From contig CAZFPB010000001.1 in assembly GCA_964520985.1 (NCBI GenBank), forward strand, positions 1 through 64,000: a stretch of DNA of 64,000 nt, written 5' to 3'. Shown one piece after another: positions 40,201-49,983 of this stretch (position 1 is its first letter; each line of letters begins with the position of its first letter). The notes below the pieces were generated by a model that was not told the origin of the DNA, searched no databases, and saw nothing but the letters and a program-made list of their open reading frames with translations. Source of the stretch: CAYSGL01 sp964520985 (GTDB lineage Bacteria > Pseudomonadota > Alphaproteobacteria > Micavibrionales > Micavibrionaceae). Position numbers and translations under genes: made by a program.

Positions 40201-41277
40201 ATGAGTGACGGCGACCAGGATGATGCCCAGAAGACCGAAGACGCCAGCCCCAAGAAGCTGGAAGAAGCGCGCAAAAAGGGGCAGGTGCCCATGTCGCGCG
40301 AGGTCAACAACTGGGTGATGCTCACCGCAGGCACGCTGGTTGTGCTTGCCATCGGACCGTCTGCGATGAAAAAACTGGGCGCTTTAATGCGCACCTATAT
40401 TGCCGAAGCACACTCACTGCCCGGCGTGCCGGGGGGCTTTGGCGTGATCCTTGGTGATGCGCTGATTGATGTTTTGGCCATCATGACTTTGCCGCTGATT
40501 TTCTTGATGGCAGCGGCTTTTTTAGGGCCGTTCTTACAGGTGGGCGTGTTGTTCGCGCCTGATATTATTACCCCGGACTTAAGCAAAATCTCCCCGGCCA
40601 AAGGGTTTTCCCGCCTCTTTTCCATGCGGTCGATCATGGAGTTCGTCAAAGGGCTCATCAAAATCGGCGTCATCAGCGCTGTGTGCTACGGGATGATGTA
40701 TCCCTATTTCGGTCGCGTCGATAGCATGGTTGGATTGTCTGTCGCGAGTCTTTTGGAGCAGCTCGATAACCTTGTCTTCCGTATGATGATGGGTATTTTA
40801 TTCGTCATGTTTGTCGTAGCGGCGCTGGACTTGATCTATCAGCGCTTCGAGCATTTCAAACAGATGCGTATGACCAAGCAGGAGTTAAAAGACGAGTACA
40901 AGCAGTCGGAGGGTGACCCGCACGTTAAAGCCAAACTGCGCCAGCTGCGTCAGGAAAAGGCCCGTGCCCGCATGATGCAATCGGTGCCAGGCGCGGATGT
41001 GGTCATTACCAACCCGACCCATTACGCCATTGCCCTGAAATACGATCCCGATACCATGGTGGCGCCGGTCGTTGTCGCCAAAGGGGTGGATTTTATTGCC
41101 GCCAAAATCCGGGAAATCGCGACCGAGAATAAAGTTACTATGGTTGAAAACAGGCCTTTGGCACGGGCTTTGTATGAAACGGTCGATATCGATTCACCCG
41201 TTCCTCAAGAACACTACCAAGCCGTCGCCGAAGTCATCTCCTACGTCTTCCGCCTCAAAGGCAAGATTAGAGATTAA
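40201..41277 (+). CDS. flhB: FlhB, export switch protein
   Basis: A 358-residue FlhB. N-terminal EDASPKKLEEARKKGQVPMS, four membrane segments between about 38 and 210, and the cytoplasmic domain with the autocleavage motif NPTH at 271-274 and VVAKGVDFIAAKIREIATEN. It switches export from hook to filament substrates when FliK signals. It starts three bases after fliR and ends about 50 bases before cckA. Confidence 0.97.
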   Translation: MSDGDQDDAQKTEDASPKKLEEARKKGQVPMSREVNNWVMLTAGTLVVLAIGPSAMKKLGALMRTYIAEAHSLPGVPGGFGVILGDALIDVLAIMTLPLIFLMAAAFLGPFLQVGVLFAPDIITPDLSKISPAKGFSRLFSMRSIMEFVKGLIKIGVISAVCYGMMYPYFGRVDSMVGLSVASLLEQLDNLVFRMMMGILFVMFVVAALDLIYQRFEHFKQMRMTKQELKDEYKQSEGDPHVKAKLRQLRQEKARARMMQSVPGADVVITNPTHYAIALKYDPDTMVAPVVVAKGVDFIAAKIREIATENKVTMVENRPLARALYETVDIDSPVPQEHYQAVAEVISYVFRLKGKIRD

Positions 41278-41326
41278 GGGTTTTCTCTGGCAAAGGTTTA
41301 GTCCTCATGGCAATGTGGGAATCGCC

Positions 41327-43831
41327 ATGTCTCTTGATCATTCTGAATTTATTCGCCGTTATGTATCCGCTCCTGAAGACAGGGCTGTGACCAAGGGACG
41401 CAAACGACGTCAGGCGGCGCGCATCGGGATTATGCTCGCCTTTTATGTGGGGTTGACGGTCAGTGCGGCCTATTGGCTGGAAATCGATCAGAAAACCATG
41501 CTGAGCGCAGGCGCGCTATTCGTGCTGGCGGCGGCGCTGGCTTTTGTGTTTCACCGCGCATTGTTCGGCTACAAGCGTCATGAAAATGAGCGGCAGTTGA
41601 TTCGTGAAGTGCTGGAAGGGTCGCGCGGCGCGCACCTGATTACCGATTCTGCGGATCATCCGGTGTTCAGCAACCAGCGGTTCGACGCACTATGCCGTAA
41701 AGTCGGTGCGCCGGGTCTGGAAAGTCTCGCCGGGTTATTTAAAGATAATGAAGAGGCCTTTAACCTGTTCCGCAATCTGGCTGATCAGGCGCAACGCGGT
41801 TTGAGCGATTCTCTTGAACTCGTTACCGGCCCGGAAGAACAGGAAAAATGGTTTATTGTCAGCGCGCAGCCTGTCGCGGGTTGGGCGGGTTATGTACACT
41901 GGCGCATCGATGATGTGACCAAGCAGCGCGAGCTGGACCGCTCGGTGCGTGAAGAGCGCGAAAAGCTGCTCGACTTTACCGACAACGCGCCGGTGGGATT
42001 TTTCTCGGTCGATGAGAATGGTCGGTTTGTTTTTGTGAATGCGACGCTGGCACGCTGGCTTGGGGCCGATATCGAAAAATTACTCAGTGGCGGCAATCTG
42101 CACGCATATTTAAAAGAGCCGCCTGAAATGGGCGCGCCGTATGACATTACTGATAAAGGCGGTGCGCGGCAGATTGCCGAAGTTGCTTTCAAAGGTGCGA
42201 TGGGAAAAAGCTTCCTCGCCTCGATCAATCAGGCTGTCGTAGTCGATGAAGACGGCCGCGTGCGCACGCGCGCCGTGGTGCATGATTTAACCGCCGAGCG
42301 CGAAATGAAACAAGCATTGCAATCAGCCGAAGACCGCTTCCAGCGTTTCTTCGAAGAAGCGCCTTTGGGTATTGCACTGATTGATCCAGAAGGGGTTGTG
42401 CGTGATTGTAATACGGCGCTTGGCACCATGCTGGGCGAAACCATTGCCGAGATTGAAGGCCGCCGCCTGAAAGATCTGATCGCGGGCGAAGACCGCCTGA
42501 GCGTATCCGAATCCATCTCGCGCATTGAAAAAGGTCAGCGCATGGCCGCGCCGATCGAGATGGATCTTGTCGGTAAAGACAAGAGCATGACCGTGCAGAT
42601 GCATGCGCGTAAATTCCGCGGCGGTGAAGATATCGTTCTGCACTTTATCGATTTATCTGAACAGAAACAGCTTGAAGCACAGTTCGTGCAATCGCAAAAA
42701 ATGCAGGCTATCGGGCAGCTAGCCGGCGGTATCGCGCATGACTTTAACAATTTACTGACCGCCATGATCGGCTTCTGCGATCTCTTACTCTTGCGTCATA
42801 AACCTGGCGATTCCTCGTTCGGTGATATTATGCAGATTAAGCAGAACGGGAACCGCGCGGCAAATCTTGTACGCCAGCTGCTAGCCTTCTCGCGCCAGCA
42901 AACGCTGCGTCCGAAAGTGCAGGACGTCACCGATATTCTGATCGAAGCATCGCACCTGCTGCGCCGTTTGATCGGCGCGAATATCGAACTGGAATTGATT
43001 CACGGGCACGATCTCGGCCTCGTCAAAGTCGATGTCGGGCAGATGGATCAGGTGCTGGTCAACATGGCGGTCAATGCGCGCGATGCGATGGAAGAGGGCG
43101 GCAAGCTTGCCATCATCACCCGTAATTTCGACAATGATGCGCCGATTGAATGCGCCGGTGAAACCATGCCACCGGGTCAGTGGGTGGAAATGTCGATCAC
43201 CGATACTGGCACCGGCATTGCGCCGGAACATCTGGGCCGTATTCTGGAGCCGTTCTTCACGACCAAGGATGTGGGCAAGGGGACAGGGCTTGGCCTTGCT
43301 ACCGTCTACGGGATTATTCGCCAGACGGGCGGTTATCTGAAAATTGAATCTGAAGTCGGTGTGGGCACAACTTTCACGATCTATCTGCCGCGCCTCTCCG
43401 AAGGCGAAGAAAGCGAAACGGTCGAAGAAATTCGCCAGGTTGAATTGAGCGAAGCCGACCTGACAGGCACGGCGCGTATCATGCTGGTGGAAGATGAAGA
43501 CGCGGTGCGCACCTTCTCTACCCGCGCGCTGGCCAACAAAGGGTATGATGTCATTGCGGCCGAGAATGGCGCTGCTGCGCTCGAGATGTGGGCCGGGCAG
43601 GAAAACCGTCAGCTCGATCTGATGGTCACGGATGTGATGATGCCAGACATGGATGGCCCGACATTGGCCAAACACATGCGAGAGCAGATGCCGACGTTGA
43701 AGATTATTTTCATCTCCGGTTACACGGAAGACCGCCTCAAAGACCATATGGACGCGAACACGTTCTTCCTGCCCAAGCCATTCTCGCTCAAACAATTAGC
43801 CGCAAAAATTAAAGAGGCGTTGGGAGAATAG
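41327..43831 (+). CDS. cckA: CckA, hybrid histidine kinase of the CtrA phosphorelay
   Basis: An 834-residue kinase. Two membrane segments (about 32-50 and 58-78), then PAS-type sensor regions (about 95-200, 212-325 and 335-445), HisKA with phospho-acceptor H471 in [11 protein letters not shown], HATPase with NARDAME (583-589) and the [12 protein letters not shown] box (652-663), and a receiver with phospho-acceptor D769 in VTDVMMPD. Order and motifs fit CckA, which sends phosphate through ChpT to CtrA. Start at 41327 has GGGA six bases upstream. It lies directly after flhB, joining cell-cycle control and flagellar genes in one transcript. Longer than Caulobacter CckA (about 690). Confidence 0.9.
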   Translation: MSLDHSEFIRRYVSAPEDRAVTKGRKRRQAARIGIMLAFYVGLTVSAAYWLEIDQKTMLSAGALFVLAAALAFVFHRALFGYKRHENERQLIREVLEGSRGAHLITDSADHPVFSNQRFDALCRKVGAPGLESLAGLFKDNEEAFNLFRNLADQAQRGLSDSLELVTGPEEQEKWFIVSAQPVAGWAGYVHWRIDDVTKQRELDRSVREEREKLLDFTDNAPVGFFSVDENGRFVFVNATLARWLGADIEKLLSGGNLHAYLKEPPEMGAPYDITDKGGARQIAEVAFKGAMGKSFLASINQAVVVDEDGRVRTRAVVHDLTAEREMKQALQSAEDRFQRFFEEAPLGIALIDPEGVVRDCNTALGTMLGETIAEIEGRRLKDLIAGEDRLSVSESISRIEKGQRMAAPIEMDLVGKDKSMTVQMHARKFRGGEDIVLHFIDLSEQKQLEAQFVQSQKMQAIGQLAGGIAHDFNNLLTAMIGFCDLLLLRHKPGDSSFGDIMQIKQNGNRAANLVRQLLAFSRQQTLRPKVQDVTDILIEASHLLRRLIGANIELELIHGHDLGLVKVDVGQMDQVLVNMAVNARDAMEEGGKLAIITRNFDNDAPIECAGETMPPGQWVEMSITDTGTGIAPEHLGRILEPFFTTKDVGKGTGLGLATVYGIIRQTGGYLKIESEVGVGTTFTIYLPRLSEGEESETVEEIRQVELSEADLTGTARIMLVEDEDAVRTFSTRALANKGYDVIAAENGAAALEMWAGQENRQLDLMVTDVMMPDMDGPTLAKHMREQMPTLKIIFISGYTEDRLKDHMDANTFFLPKPFSLKQLAAKIKEALGE

Positions 43832-43835
43832 GGTC

Positions 43836-45041
43836 ATGACGGACCCGATCATCATTATCGGCGGCGGCCCGGCGGGGTTGATGGCGGCGGAGTGTCTCGC
43901 AAGGGCGGGGCATACAATTTATCTCTATGATCGTAAGCCATCACTGGGACGGAAATTTTTAATGGCCGGGCGCGGGGGATTGAACCTTACGCATTCAGAA
44001 CCGTTGCCACAGTTTATGAAACGCTATGGGGCGGCGGAAGATTTTTTAACGCCGCTGATCGAGAAATTTCCTCCCCAAGCGTTGCGCCAATGGTGCGAAG
44101 ACTTAGGGCAGGAGACGTTTGTCGGGTCGAGCGGGCGCGTGTTTCCCAAGGCGATGAAAGCATCGCCGCTGTTACGCGCATGGCTCGCGCGGCTTGAATT
44201 GCTAGGCGTGGAATTCAGGTTGCAGCGCACCTGGGCGGGCTGGGATGAGACGGGCGCGCTGGTCTTTATCAATGCACAAGGCGAAACGGAAACGGTTCAA
44301 TCTGCCGCGACGCTGCTGGCGCTCGGTGGCGCGTCATGGCCGGGACTGGGCTCGGATGGCCGTTGGACAGAGTTACTTAAGGGCATTCCGATCACACCAT
44401 TGCGCCCCGCCAATTGCGGATTTCAGGTTGCGTGGTCTGATATCTTCAAAGAAAAATTTGCGGGACAGCCGCTGAAGAACATTACGCTGCGTCATGACGA
44501 TCAATCGGTTGCCGGTGAAGTGATGATTGCGCAAAAGGGAATTGAGGGGGGCGCTGTCTATGCTTTGTCTACCTCTATCCGCGAGGCGATTGCGCAGGAG
44601 GGGGATAGTACTGTCTTTATCGATCTGCGTCCGCATCAAACGCTACAGGAGCTCACCGCAAAATTTGATCAATCCCCTATCGGGCGGCAATCTTTCTCAA
44701 CATATCTCAAAAAGGCGGCGGGGTTATCCCCTCTCGCCATCAGTTTATTGCGCGAGGCGGATTTGTCTGTCGCTCAGTTATCCGCTGAAAAACTTGCGGC
44801 GTTGATAAAGGCGGTGCCGGTCACAATTACCGCGCCGTTTGATATTGACCGTGCGATTTCAACGGCGGGCGGGATCGCGCTGGATGCGCTGGATGAGGCT
44901 TTGATGCTGAAACAAAAACCGGGTGTTTTTGTCGCGGGCGAAATGCTCGACTGGGAAGCGCCGACCGGCGGTTATCTGCTGCAAGCCTGTTTTGCCACAG
45001 GGGTAGTTGCGGCTGATGGGATAGGGCGCAGGCTCTCCTAA
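43836..45041 (+). CDS. HI0933/BaiN-type FAD-dependent oxidoreductase
   Basis: A 401-residue flavoprotein. The FAD-binding motif GGGPAGLMAAECLARAG is at residues 8-24, followed by GRKFLMAGRGGLNLTHSEP at about 37-55, the hallmark of the HI0933/TIGR03862 family, and a C-terminal second FAD segment (GVFVAGEMLDWEAPTGGYL). The reaction is not known; related proteins reduce bile acid derivatives or act on unknown substrates. It starts four bases after cckA and precedes recA with its own SOS control region. Confidence 0.88.
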   Translation: MTDPIIIIGGGPAGLMAAECLARAGHTIYLYDRKPSLGRKFLMAGRGGLNLTHSEPLPQFMKRYGAAEDFLTPLIEKFPPQALRQWCEDLGQETFVGSSGRVFPKAMKASPLLRAWLARLELLGVEFRLQRTWAGWDETGALVFINAQGETETVQSAATLLALGGASWPGLGSDGRWTELLKGIPITPLRPANCGFQVAWSDIFKEKFAGQPLKNITLRHDDQSVAGEVMIAQKGIEGGAVYALSTSIREAIAQEGDSTVFIDLRPHQTLQELTAKFDQSPIGRQSFSTYLKKAAGLSPLAISLLREADLSVAQLSAEKLAALIKAVPVTITAPFDIDRAISTAGGIALDALDEALMLKQKPGVFVAGEMLDWEAPTGGYLLQACFATGVVAADGIGRRLS

Positions 45042-45063
45042 AAATTATGGTAAAAAAAGAAAT

Positions 45064-45078
45064 GTTCTAACTTTGTTC
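45064..45078 (+). promoter_or_regulatory. LexA (SOS) box of recA
   Basis: GTTC (45064-45067), seven bases, GTTC (45075-45078): an exact alphaproteobacterial LexA site (GTTC-N7-GTTC). A TTGACG -35-like box follows at 45086-45091. It lies 117 bases before the recA start. Confidence 0.8.
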
Positions 45079-45194
45079 TTTTTTATTGACGATAGAACAA
45101 AGTGGGTACATGCTGGCTCCATAATCGTTTGTGCGTAATTGCCAAAGCCCAATTGAACCCCAGCTGGCCCTGTGCCAGAACAAAGGAGAACCCT

Positions 45195-46340
45195 ATGAGT
45201 GTTACCCCGATCCGGAAGGAAGATTACATGAGCCAGAATAATGCAGAACGCCAGAAAGCCCTTGATGCCGCGCTGAGCCAGATTGAGCGCGCCTTCGGTA
45301 AAGGCTCGATCATGAAATTGAATGGTGGTGTCGCGCCGGAAGTCGAAACTGTGTCGACGGGGTCGCTGGGCCTGGATATCGGTCTGGGCATTGGCGGCTT
45401 GCCACGCGGCCGTATCATTGAAATCTACGGCCCGGAAAGCTCGGGTAAAACCACACTGGCGCTGCACGTAATTGCCGAAGCACAAAAGAATGGCGGCACC
45501 TGCGCGATTGTGGATGCGGAGCACGCGCTCGATCCGGGCTATGCCCGCAAGCTGGGTGTGAATATTGATGACCTGCTGATCTCTCAGCCGGATGCCGGGG
45601 AACAGGCGCTGGAAATTGCCGATACGCTGGTGCGTTCCGGCGCGCTGGATGTTCTGGTCATCGACTCGGTCGCAGCCCTTGTGCCGCGCGCCGAACTCGA
45701 AGGCGAGATGGGCGACACGCATGTGGGTCTGCAAGCCCGCCTGATGTCGCAGGCTTTGCGTAAACTGACCGGTTCGATTTCGCGTTCGCGCACGATCGTG
45801 ATTTTCATCAACCAGATCCGTATGAAAATCGGCGTCATGTTCGGCTCGCCGGAAACGACGACCGGCGGGAATGCCTTGAAATTCTATGCGTCGGTGCGTC
45901 TCGACATCCGCCGTATCGGCTCGATCAAGGACAGAGAAACAGTTGTGGGTAACCAGACGCGGGTGAAGGTTGTCAAAAACAAAATGGCGCCACCGTTCCG
46001 TCAGGTTGAATTCGATATCATGTACGGCGAAGGGATTTCCAAGATCGGTGAAATTATCGATCTCGGCGTACAGGCCGGTGTCGTTGAAAAATCCGGCGCA
46101 TGGTTCTCGGCGGAAGGCGAGCGTATCGGTCAGGGCCGTGAAAATGCCAAGCAATATCTGCGTGAGCATCCAGAAATGCTGGCCACTCTGGAGCGTAAAA
46201 TTCGCGAGAATTCAGGCCTCGCTGAAAAAATGCTGGCAGGTCCGGAAGACAATGCTATTGCCAATGATGACGGCGATATCCCCGAAGAGGCAAGCGCTCC
46301 TAAAGGACGTGGCAAAAAAGCCGCTCCGACAGAAGAATAA
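45195..46340 (+). CDS. recA: RecA recombinase
   Basis: A 381-residue Rec[20 protein letters not shown], Walker A GPESSGKT (79-86), [18 protein letters not shown], loop-L2 region [19 protein letters not shown] and an acidic/Lys-rich tail. It forms filaments on single-stranded DNA, mediates strand exchange and triggers LexA self-cleavage. The ATG at 45195 has AAAGGAGA upstream; ATG at 45228 is an alternative that gives the more usual N-terminus. A LexA box lies upstream and a terminator at its end. Confidence 0.98.
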   Translation: MSVTPIRKEDYMSQNNAERQKALDAALSQIERAFGKGSIMKLNGGVAPEVETVSTGSLGLDIGLGIGGLPRGRIIEIYGPESSGKTTLALHVIAEAQKNGGTCAIVDAEHALDPGYARKLGVNIDDLLISQPDAGEQALEIADTLVRSGALDVLVIDSVAALVPRAELEGEMGDTHVGLQARLMSQALRKLTGSISRSRTIVIFINQIRMKIGVMFGSPETTTGGNALKFYASVRLDIRRIGSIKDRETVVGNQTRVKVVKNKMAPPFRQVEFDIMYGEGISKIGEIIDLGVQAGVVEKSGAWFSAEGERIGQGRENAKQYLREHPEMLATLERKIRENSGLAEKMLAGPEDNAIANDDGDIPEEASAPKGRGKKAAPTEE

Positions 46341-46368
46341 AAAAATGGCCGGTCATACCGGCCATTTT
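46341..46368 (+). terminator. recA terminator overlapping the end of the endonuclease V gene
   Basis: Arms AAAATGGCCGG and CCGGCCATTTT around a five-base loop directly after the recA stop. The right half encodes the last residues and the stop codon (46353-46355) of the minus-strand endonuclease gene, so the sequence serves both. Confidence 0.82.
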
Positions 46369-47078
46369 GATATCTGGTCGGCGATGCGGGTGGGTTCGGG
46401 AAGACGGTATTTGGTGATCCAATCCTGTGTAATGGTCAGCGCGGTTTCGTGATCGATACGGTGTCCGGCGGAAATGTAAAGCGGATTGCAATTATCTTTG
46501 CTGCGCAGAACACTGCCAATAATTTCATGTCGGTCGATCAGCGGCGCGACCGAGCCTTTATCGGGCCCGATAACAGAATGACGCCCGCATAGCCGCGATT
46601 TGGCAACACCAATTGCAGGAATATTCAGTAACACCCCCAGATGGGCGGCAATCCCGAGACGTCTTGGGTGCGCAACACCCTGTCCATCGACCATCAATAA
46701 ATCCGGTTGAAAGGGCAGGCAGGTAAACGCTTCAAGGAGGGCGGGTATTTCTCGAAAGGATAGCAGGCCCGGAATATAGGGAAACGTGGTGGGTGCAATC
46801 GCACGGACGCTGGCAATCAATTCACGGCTCCGCACATCGAACAGAGCAATATAGGCCCGCGTCAGATCGGTATGAATGTCGTAACTAACATCGACACCGG
46901 CCAGAATAGTCAAAGGGCCGAGCTGATTGGTGAGGATGACTCGCTGACGCAGGGTTTGCTGAATGGCAATGGCTTCGCTGGCCGATTGCGGCCAGAGGAT
47001 TTTATCTGTTGTTTTCGCGCAGGATGCGTCCTTTGTCACGGGACCAGTCTCTGTCTTTTTCTGTCTGGCGTTTGTCAT
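46353..47078 (-). CDS. nfi: endonuclease V (deoxyinosine-specific)
   Basis: About 241 residues. The family landmarks are ILAGVDVSYD (first catalytic Asp), TFPYIPGLLSFREIPALLEA, DLLMVDGQGVAHPRRLGIAA and GVAKSRLCG, all of endonuclease V, which nicks DNA near deoxyinosine. The start at 47078 overlaps the smpB 3' end by about 77 bases in another frame; an ATG at 47105 is also possible. The N-terminal 45 residues are not conserved, so a downstream non-ATG start is conceivable. It converges with recA and shares its terminator. Confidence 0.9.
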   Translation of the reverse strand: MTNARQKKTETGPVTKDASCAKTTDKILWPQSASEAIAIQQTLRQRVILTNQLGPLTILAGVDVSYDIHTDLTRAYIALFDVRSRELIASVRAIAPTTFPYIPGLLSFREIPALLEAFTCLPFQPDLLMVDGQGVAHPRRLGIAAHLGVLLNIPAIGVAKSRLCGRHSVIGPDKGSVAPLIDRHEIIGSVLRSKDNCNPLYISAGHRIDHETALTITQDWITKYRLPEPTRIADQISKWPV

Positions 47079-47502
47079 GCAGCTTTTTCCCTTTCGCCAA
47101 CGCAATCACCAGCCGGGCAATTCCCTTGGAATCGAAAAAGAGTTTGAGCGGAATAATCGTCATGCCTTCCTTGGATACGGCACCGAGCAGGGTATCAATC
47201 TGCTTTTTATGCAGCAGTAATTTGCGGTGACGGCGGGGCTCATGTTGAAGATGGGGCCCGGCTTGCGGATATTCCGGAATATGGGCGTTCATCAGATAGA
47301 GCGCGCCTTTTTTGGGTGATACATGTGATTCCGTCAAACCGCACTGGCCGTGACGCAGCATCTTCACTTCTGTTCCGCGTAGCATTAAACCGGCTTCAAA
47401 TGTTTCGCCGATCTCGAATTCAAAACGTGCCTTGCGGTTTTCGGCCACCATGACATCCGTGGACAAAAGACCCGATTTCGTTTTTTTCTTTTTCGTCGAC
47501 AT
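47002..47502 (-). CDS. smpB: SmpB, tmRNA-binding protein
   Basis: A 166-residue SmpB: VMVAENRKARFEFEIGETFE, AGLMLRGTEVKMLRHGQCGL and the basic C-terminus ALAKGKKLHDKRQTEKDRDW, which enters the ribosomal mRNA channel. SmpB and tmRNA rescue stalled ribosomes. tmRNA itself was not seen. It is divergent from the transglycosylase gene (47550-49412), 47 bases apart. Confidence 0.95.
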   Translation of the reverse strand: MSTKKKKTKSGLLSTDVMVAENRKARFEFEIGETFEAGLMLRGTEVKMLRHGQCGLTESHVSPKKGALYLMNAHIPEYPQAGPHLQHEPRRHRKLLLHKKQIDTLLGAVSKEGMTIIPLKLFFDSKGIARLVIALAKGKKLHDKRQTEKDRDWSRDKGRILRENNR

Positions 47503-47549
47503 AACAGGCTGTTATAACCAGTGTTACTCATCGAAACCAAGGAAATTCT

Positions 47550-49412
47550 ATGCGCGCCCTGCTTCACCTGATCGTTTTATTGGTCATATTCCTGCCTACG
47601 GCAGCGGATGCGCAATCCCTGGAGCGTCAGGTCGACCAATGGCTGTCCTTCAACAACAAGGGCAATACGAATTACGAGGCCTTGTCATCGTTCATCAATG
47701 CCCATCCGGAATGGCCGTTCATGAACAAATTCCGCGGTCAGGCGGAAGCGGTGATGCCATCGAACTTGCCCGATGCGCAGATTATCGCGTGGTTTGCGCG
47801 CAACGAACCGCAGACCGGCACTGGCGCGACGCGTTATGCGGCGGCGCTGATGAATCAGGGGCGCACCAGCGAAGCCAACAAAATTATCCGCGACACCTGG
47901 ATCGACAAATCCATGAGCCGTGAAGAGCAGCGCGCCTTTTATGCGCGCTTTCAGGGACATCTGGATAAAGACGCGCTGATCAAGCGCATGGATCGCCAGT
48001 TACTGCGCGGCAATTATACCAATGCGCGGGCGGTGGCGGAAGCGTTGGGCAATGGCTATCCGGCACTGGCCGAAGCACGCATTGCGCTATCGATGGATGC
48101 AGGCGGCGCTGAAACGCTGCTAGCGCGCGTGCCGCAATCGTTGCAGCGTGATTCAGGATTATTGTATGAGCGCCTCAAATGGCGCCGCCAGAAAAATCTT
48201 AACGACGGGGCGATTGCCATTCTCGCGGATGCGCCGAAAATGGAGTCTGTGAGTAACCCGGAAGAATGGTGGAAAGAACGCAACATCGTCATCCGCCGCC
48301 TGATGGAAACGCGTCAATATCCGCGCGCTTATGATCTGGCAAAACGTCACGACCAGAAACCGGGCACGCCCGCTTTTACCGAAGCGCAGTGGGTATCAGG
48401 CTTTCTGGCTCTACGGTTCGTGAACAAGCCTTGGGAAGCCTTTGAGACGTTCGAGCGGATGTTCCACAATGTGGAAACGCCAATCAGCAAATCGCGCGCC
48501 GCCTATTGGGCAGGTCGAGCCAGCGAAGTGCTAAAACATTCCGAAATTGCACGCCAGTGGTATCAGGAAGCGGCGAAATATCAGACGACTTTCTATGGAC
48601 AGATGGCGGCCTCGGCCCTCGGCATGCCGGATCAAAAGCTACCACCTGTGCGCTCTACCAATAGCGCCAAGCAGTCGGTGCAAAATCATGACATGGCGCG
48701 CGCCGCCCAATATCTGGCACGGGCCGGCTATCGCAGCGAAGCGTCGGCTTTCCTGCTGAGGGCTGCGGACAAAGCCGGATCAGTCAGCGAAATTGAAGGG
48801 TTGGCGGCAGTGGCCGAATCTATCGGACAAACGCCGATCGCGATTAAAATTGCGCAGGAAGCCCAGAACAAGCATGGCGTTATCTTGACCGGATTTTTGT
48901 ATCCAACGCTGGAAAGCAAAATGGGCGACGTGCGCGAAACCGAATGGGCCCTCGCGCATGCGATCATGCGTCAGGAAAGCCGGTTCGATCAGCAGGCGAT
49001 CAGCCCCGCCGGAGCGCGCGGCCTGATGCAGCTTATGCCGGGTACGGCAAAAGAGACAGCGCGCAAGATTGGCATAAACCATCAAAATGATTGGCTGACG
49101 ACGCGGCCCGATTATAATATCCGCCTTGGTAGCCGGTATATCAGCGACATGGTCAACCGTTATGGCGGCGAATATGCAATGGCGGCGGCGGCCTATAATG
49201 CCGGACCGGGCCGTGTTAGTCAGTGGATCAATGAAAACGGCGATCCACGCAGTTCGCAGCGCGATATGATTGACTGGATCGAAGAGATTCCGATTTACGA
49301 GACGCGAAACTATGTTCAGCGCGTGCTCGAAGGCGTGCATGTTTATCGCCAGATCATGGGCACCAAGCCGGTGCAATATACAACGCTTGCTCACATGGGC
49401 TATAAACCCTAA
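47550..49412 (+). CDS. Slt-type soluble lytic murein transglycosylase
   Basis: A 620-residue exported protein with a signal peptide (1-21, TAADA end), a long helical superhelix region (about 25-450, the U-domain type of Slt70) and a C-terminal GH23 domain with catalytic Glu476 in MRQESRFD, then PAGARGLMQLMPGTA and AAYNAGPGRVSQW. It cleaves the glycan backbone of peptidoglycan, forming anhydromuropeptides. No flagellar link is shown, though FlgJ here lacks a hydrolase domain. Confidence 0.93.
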   Translation: MRALLHLIVLLVIFLPTAADAQSLERQVDQWLSFNNKGNTNYEALSSFINAHPEWPFMNKFRGQAEAVMPSNLPDAQIIAWFARNEPQTGTGATRYAAALMNQGRTSEANKIIRDTWIDKSMSREEQRAFYARFQGHLDKDALIKRMDRQLLRGNYTNARAVAEALGNGYPALAEARIALSMDAGGAETLLARVPQSLQRDSGLLYERLKWRRQKNLNDGAIAILADAPKMESVSNPEEWWKERNIVIRRLMETRQYPRAYDLAKRHDQKPGTPAFTEAQWVSGFLALRFVNKPWEAFETFERMFHNVETPISKSRAAYWAGRASEVLKHSEIARQWYQEAAKYQTTFYGQMAASALGMPDQKLPPVRSTNSAKQSVQNHDMARAAQYLARAGYRSEASAFLLRAADKAGSVSEIEGLAAVAESIGQTPIAIKIAQEAQNKHGVILTGFLYPTLESKMGDVRETEWALAHAIMRQESRFDQQAISPAGARGLMQLMPGTAKETARKIGINHQNDWLTTRPDYNIRLGSRYISDMVNRYGGEYAMAAAAYNAGPGRVSQWINENGDPRSSQRDMIDWIEEIPIYETRNYVQRVLEGVHVYRQIMGTKPVQYTTLAHMGYKP

Positions 49413-49517
49413 CGCCACGCATTATGCGAAGGCCTGTTGCATTTTGCGACGGAAAGAAACTTAAGTCATTGATATGATTATGAGGCTCAGTGGCATGTCT
49501 TTTGCCTTGTAAGTCGT

Positions 49518-49955
49518 ATGAATTATTTGCTCATAGCCAATAACAACCGTTTATACCGCGACGCGCTGTGCGCCTACATAGCCATGCGCTTCCCTGATTT
49601 TTTGGTAGAGGGGAAAGAAGCGGTTGAACAAAGTCATGTGGAGATCAACGGCCGCTCTTTATTTTCTTTTCAACCCGATAAAATTTCGGCCACAGAGATA
49701 GTATCTGCCATTGCGCGGTATCTGGCGGGTGATCCAGCGCCTTATGAAAGCGCCGGGCGGTTTGCCCGGATTACGCGGCGCGAACATGATGTGCTGGGGC
49801 ATTTGATGAAAGGCCGCACAAACAAGGAAATCGCGCGAGAGCTGGATTTGCAGGTTGTGACGGTCAAACTGCATGTACGGGGTATCTGCCGCAAATTAGG
49901 CGCCACCAATCGCACGCAGGCGGCTTTGATCGCCCAAGAAAATCTCGTTGAATAA
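49518..49955 (+). CDS. LuxR-type regulator with shortened receiver
   Basis: A 145-residue protein. The C-terminus (about 85-140) is a complete LuxR/NarL helix-turn-helix: ARITRREHDVLGHLMKGRTN, KEIARELDLQVVTVKLHVRG. The N-terminus starts like a receiver (MNYLLIANNNRLYRDALCAY) but is only about 80 residues long and lacks recognisable phospho-acceptor Asp and Lys positions. Normal NarL-type regulators have about 120 residues there. It may bind a different signal or act constitutively. Function unknown; it has its own upstream AT-rich region and precedes the CCA gene. Confidence 0.8.
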   Translation: MNYLLIANNNRLYRDALCAYIAMRFPDFLVEGKEAVEQSHVEINGRSLFSFQPDKISATEIVSAIARYLAGDPAPYESAGRFARITRREHDVLGHLMKGRTNKEIARELDLQVVTVKLHVRGICRKLGATNRTQAALIAQENLVE

Positions 49956-49983
49956 AAGCGGGACTGTCATGGTAGAGTAGGGG

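Noticed and set aside
42881..43795. 304-codon minus-strand frame inside cckA
   Set aside because: Antisense shadow of the kinase domain, caused by codon bias.
45178..45191. GAAC-N6-GAAC just before recA as a second LexA site
   Set aside because: The spacing is six, not seven, and it includes the ribosome-binding site; the box at 45064-45078 fits exactly.
45045..46169. 374-codon minus-strand frame across recA
   Set aside because: It is the antisense of the highly conserved recA reading frame and has no ribosome-binding site or known family.
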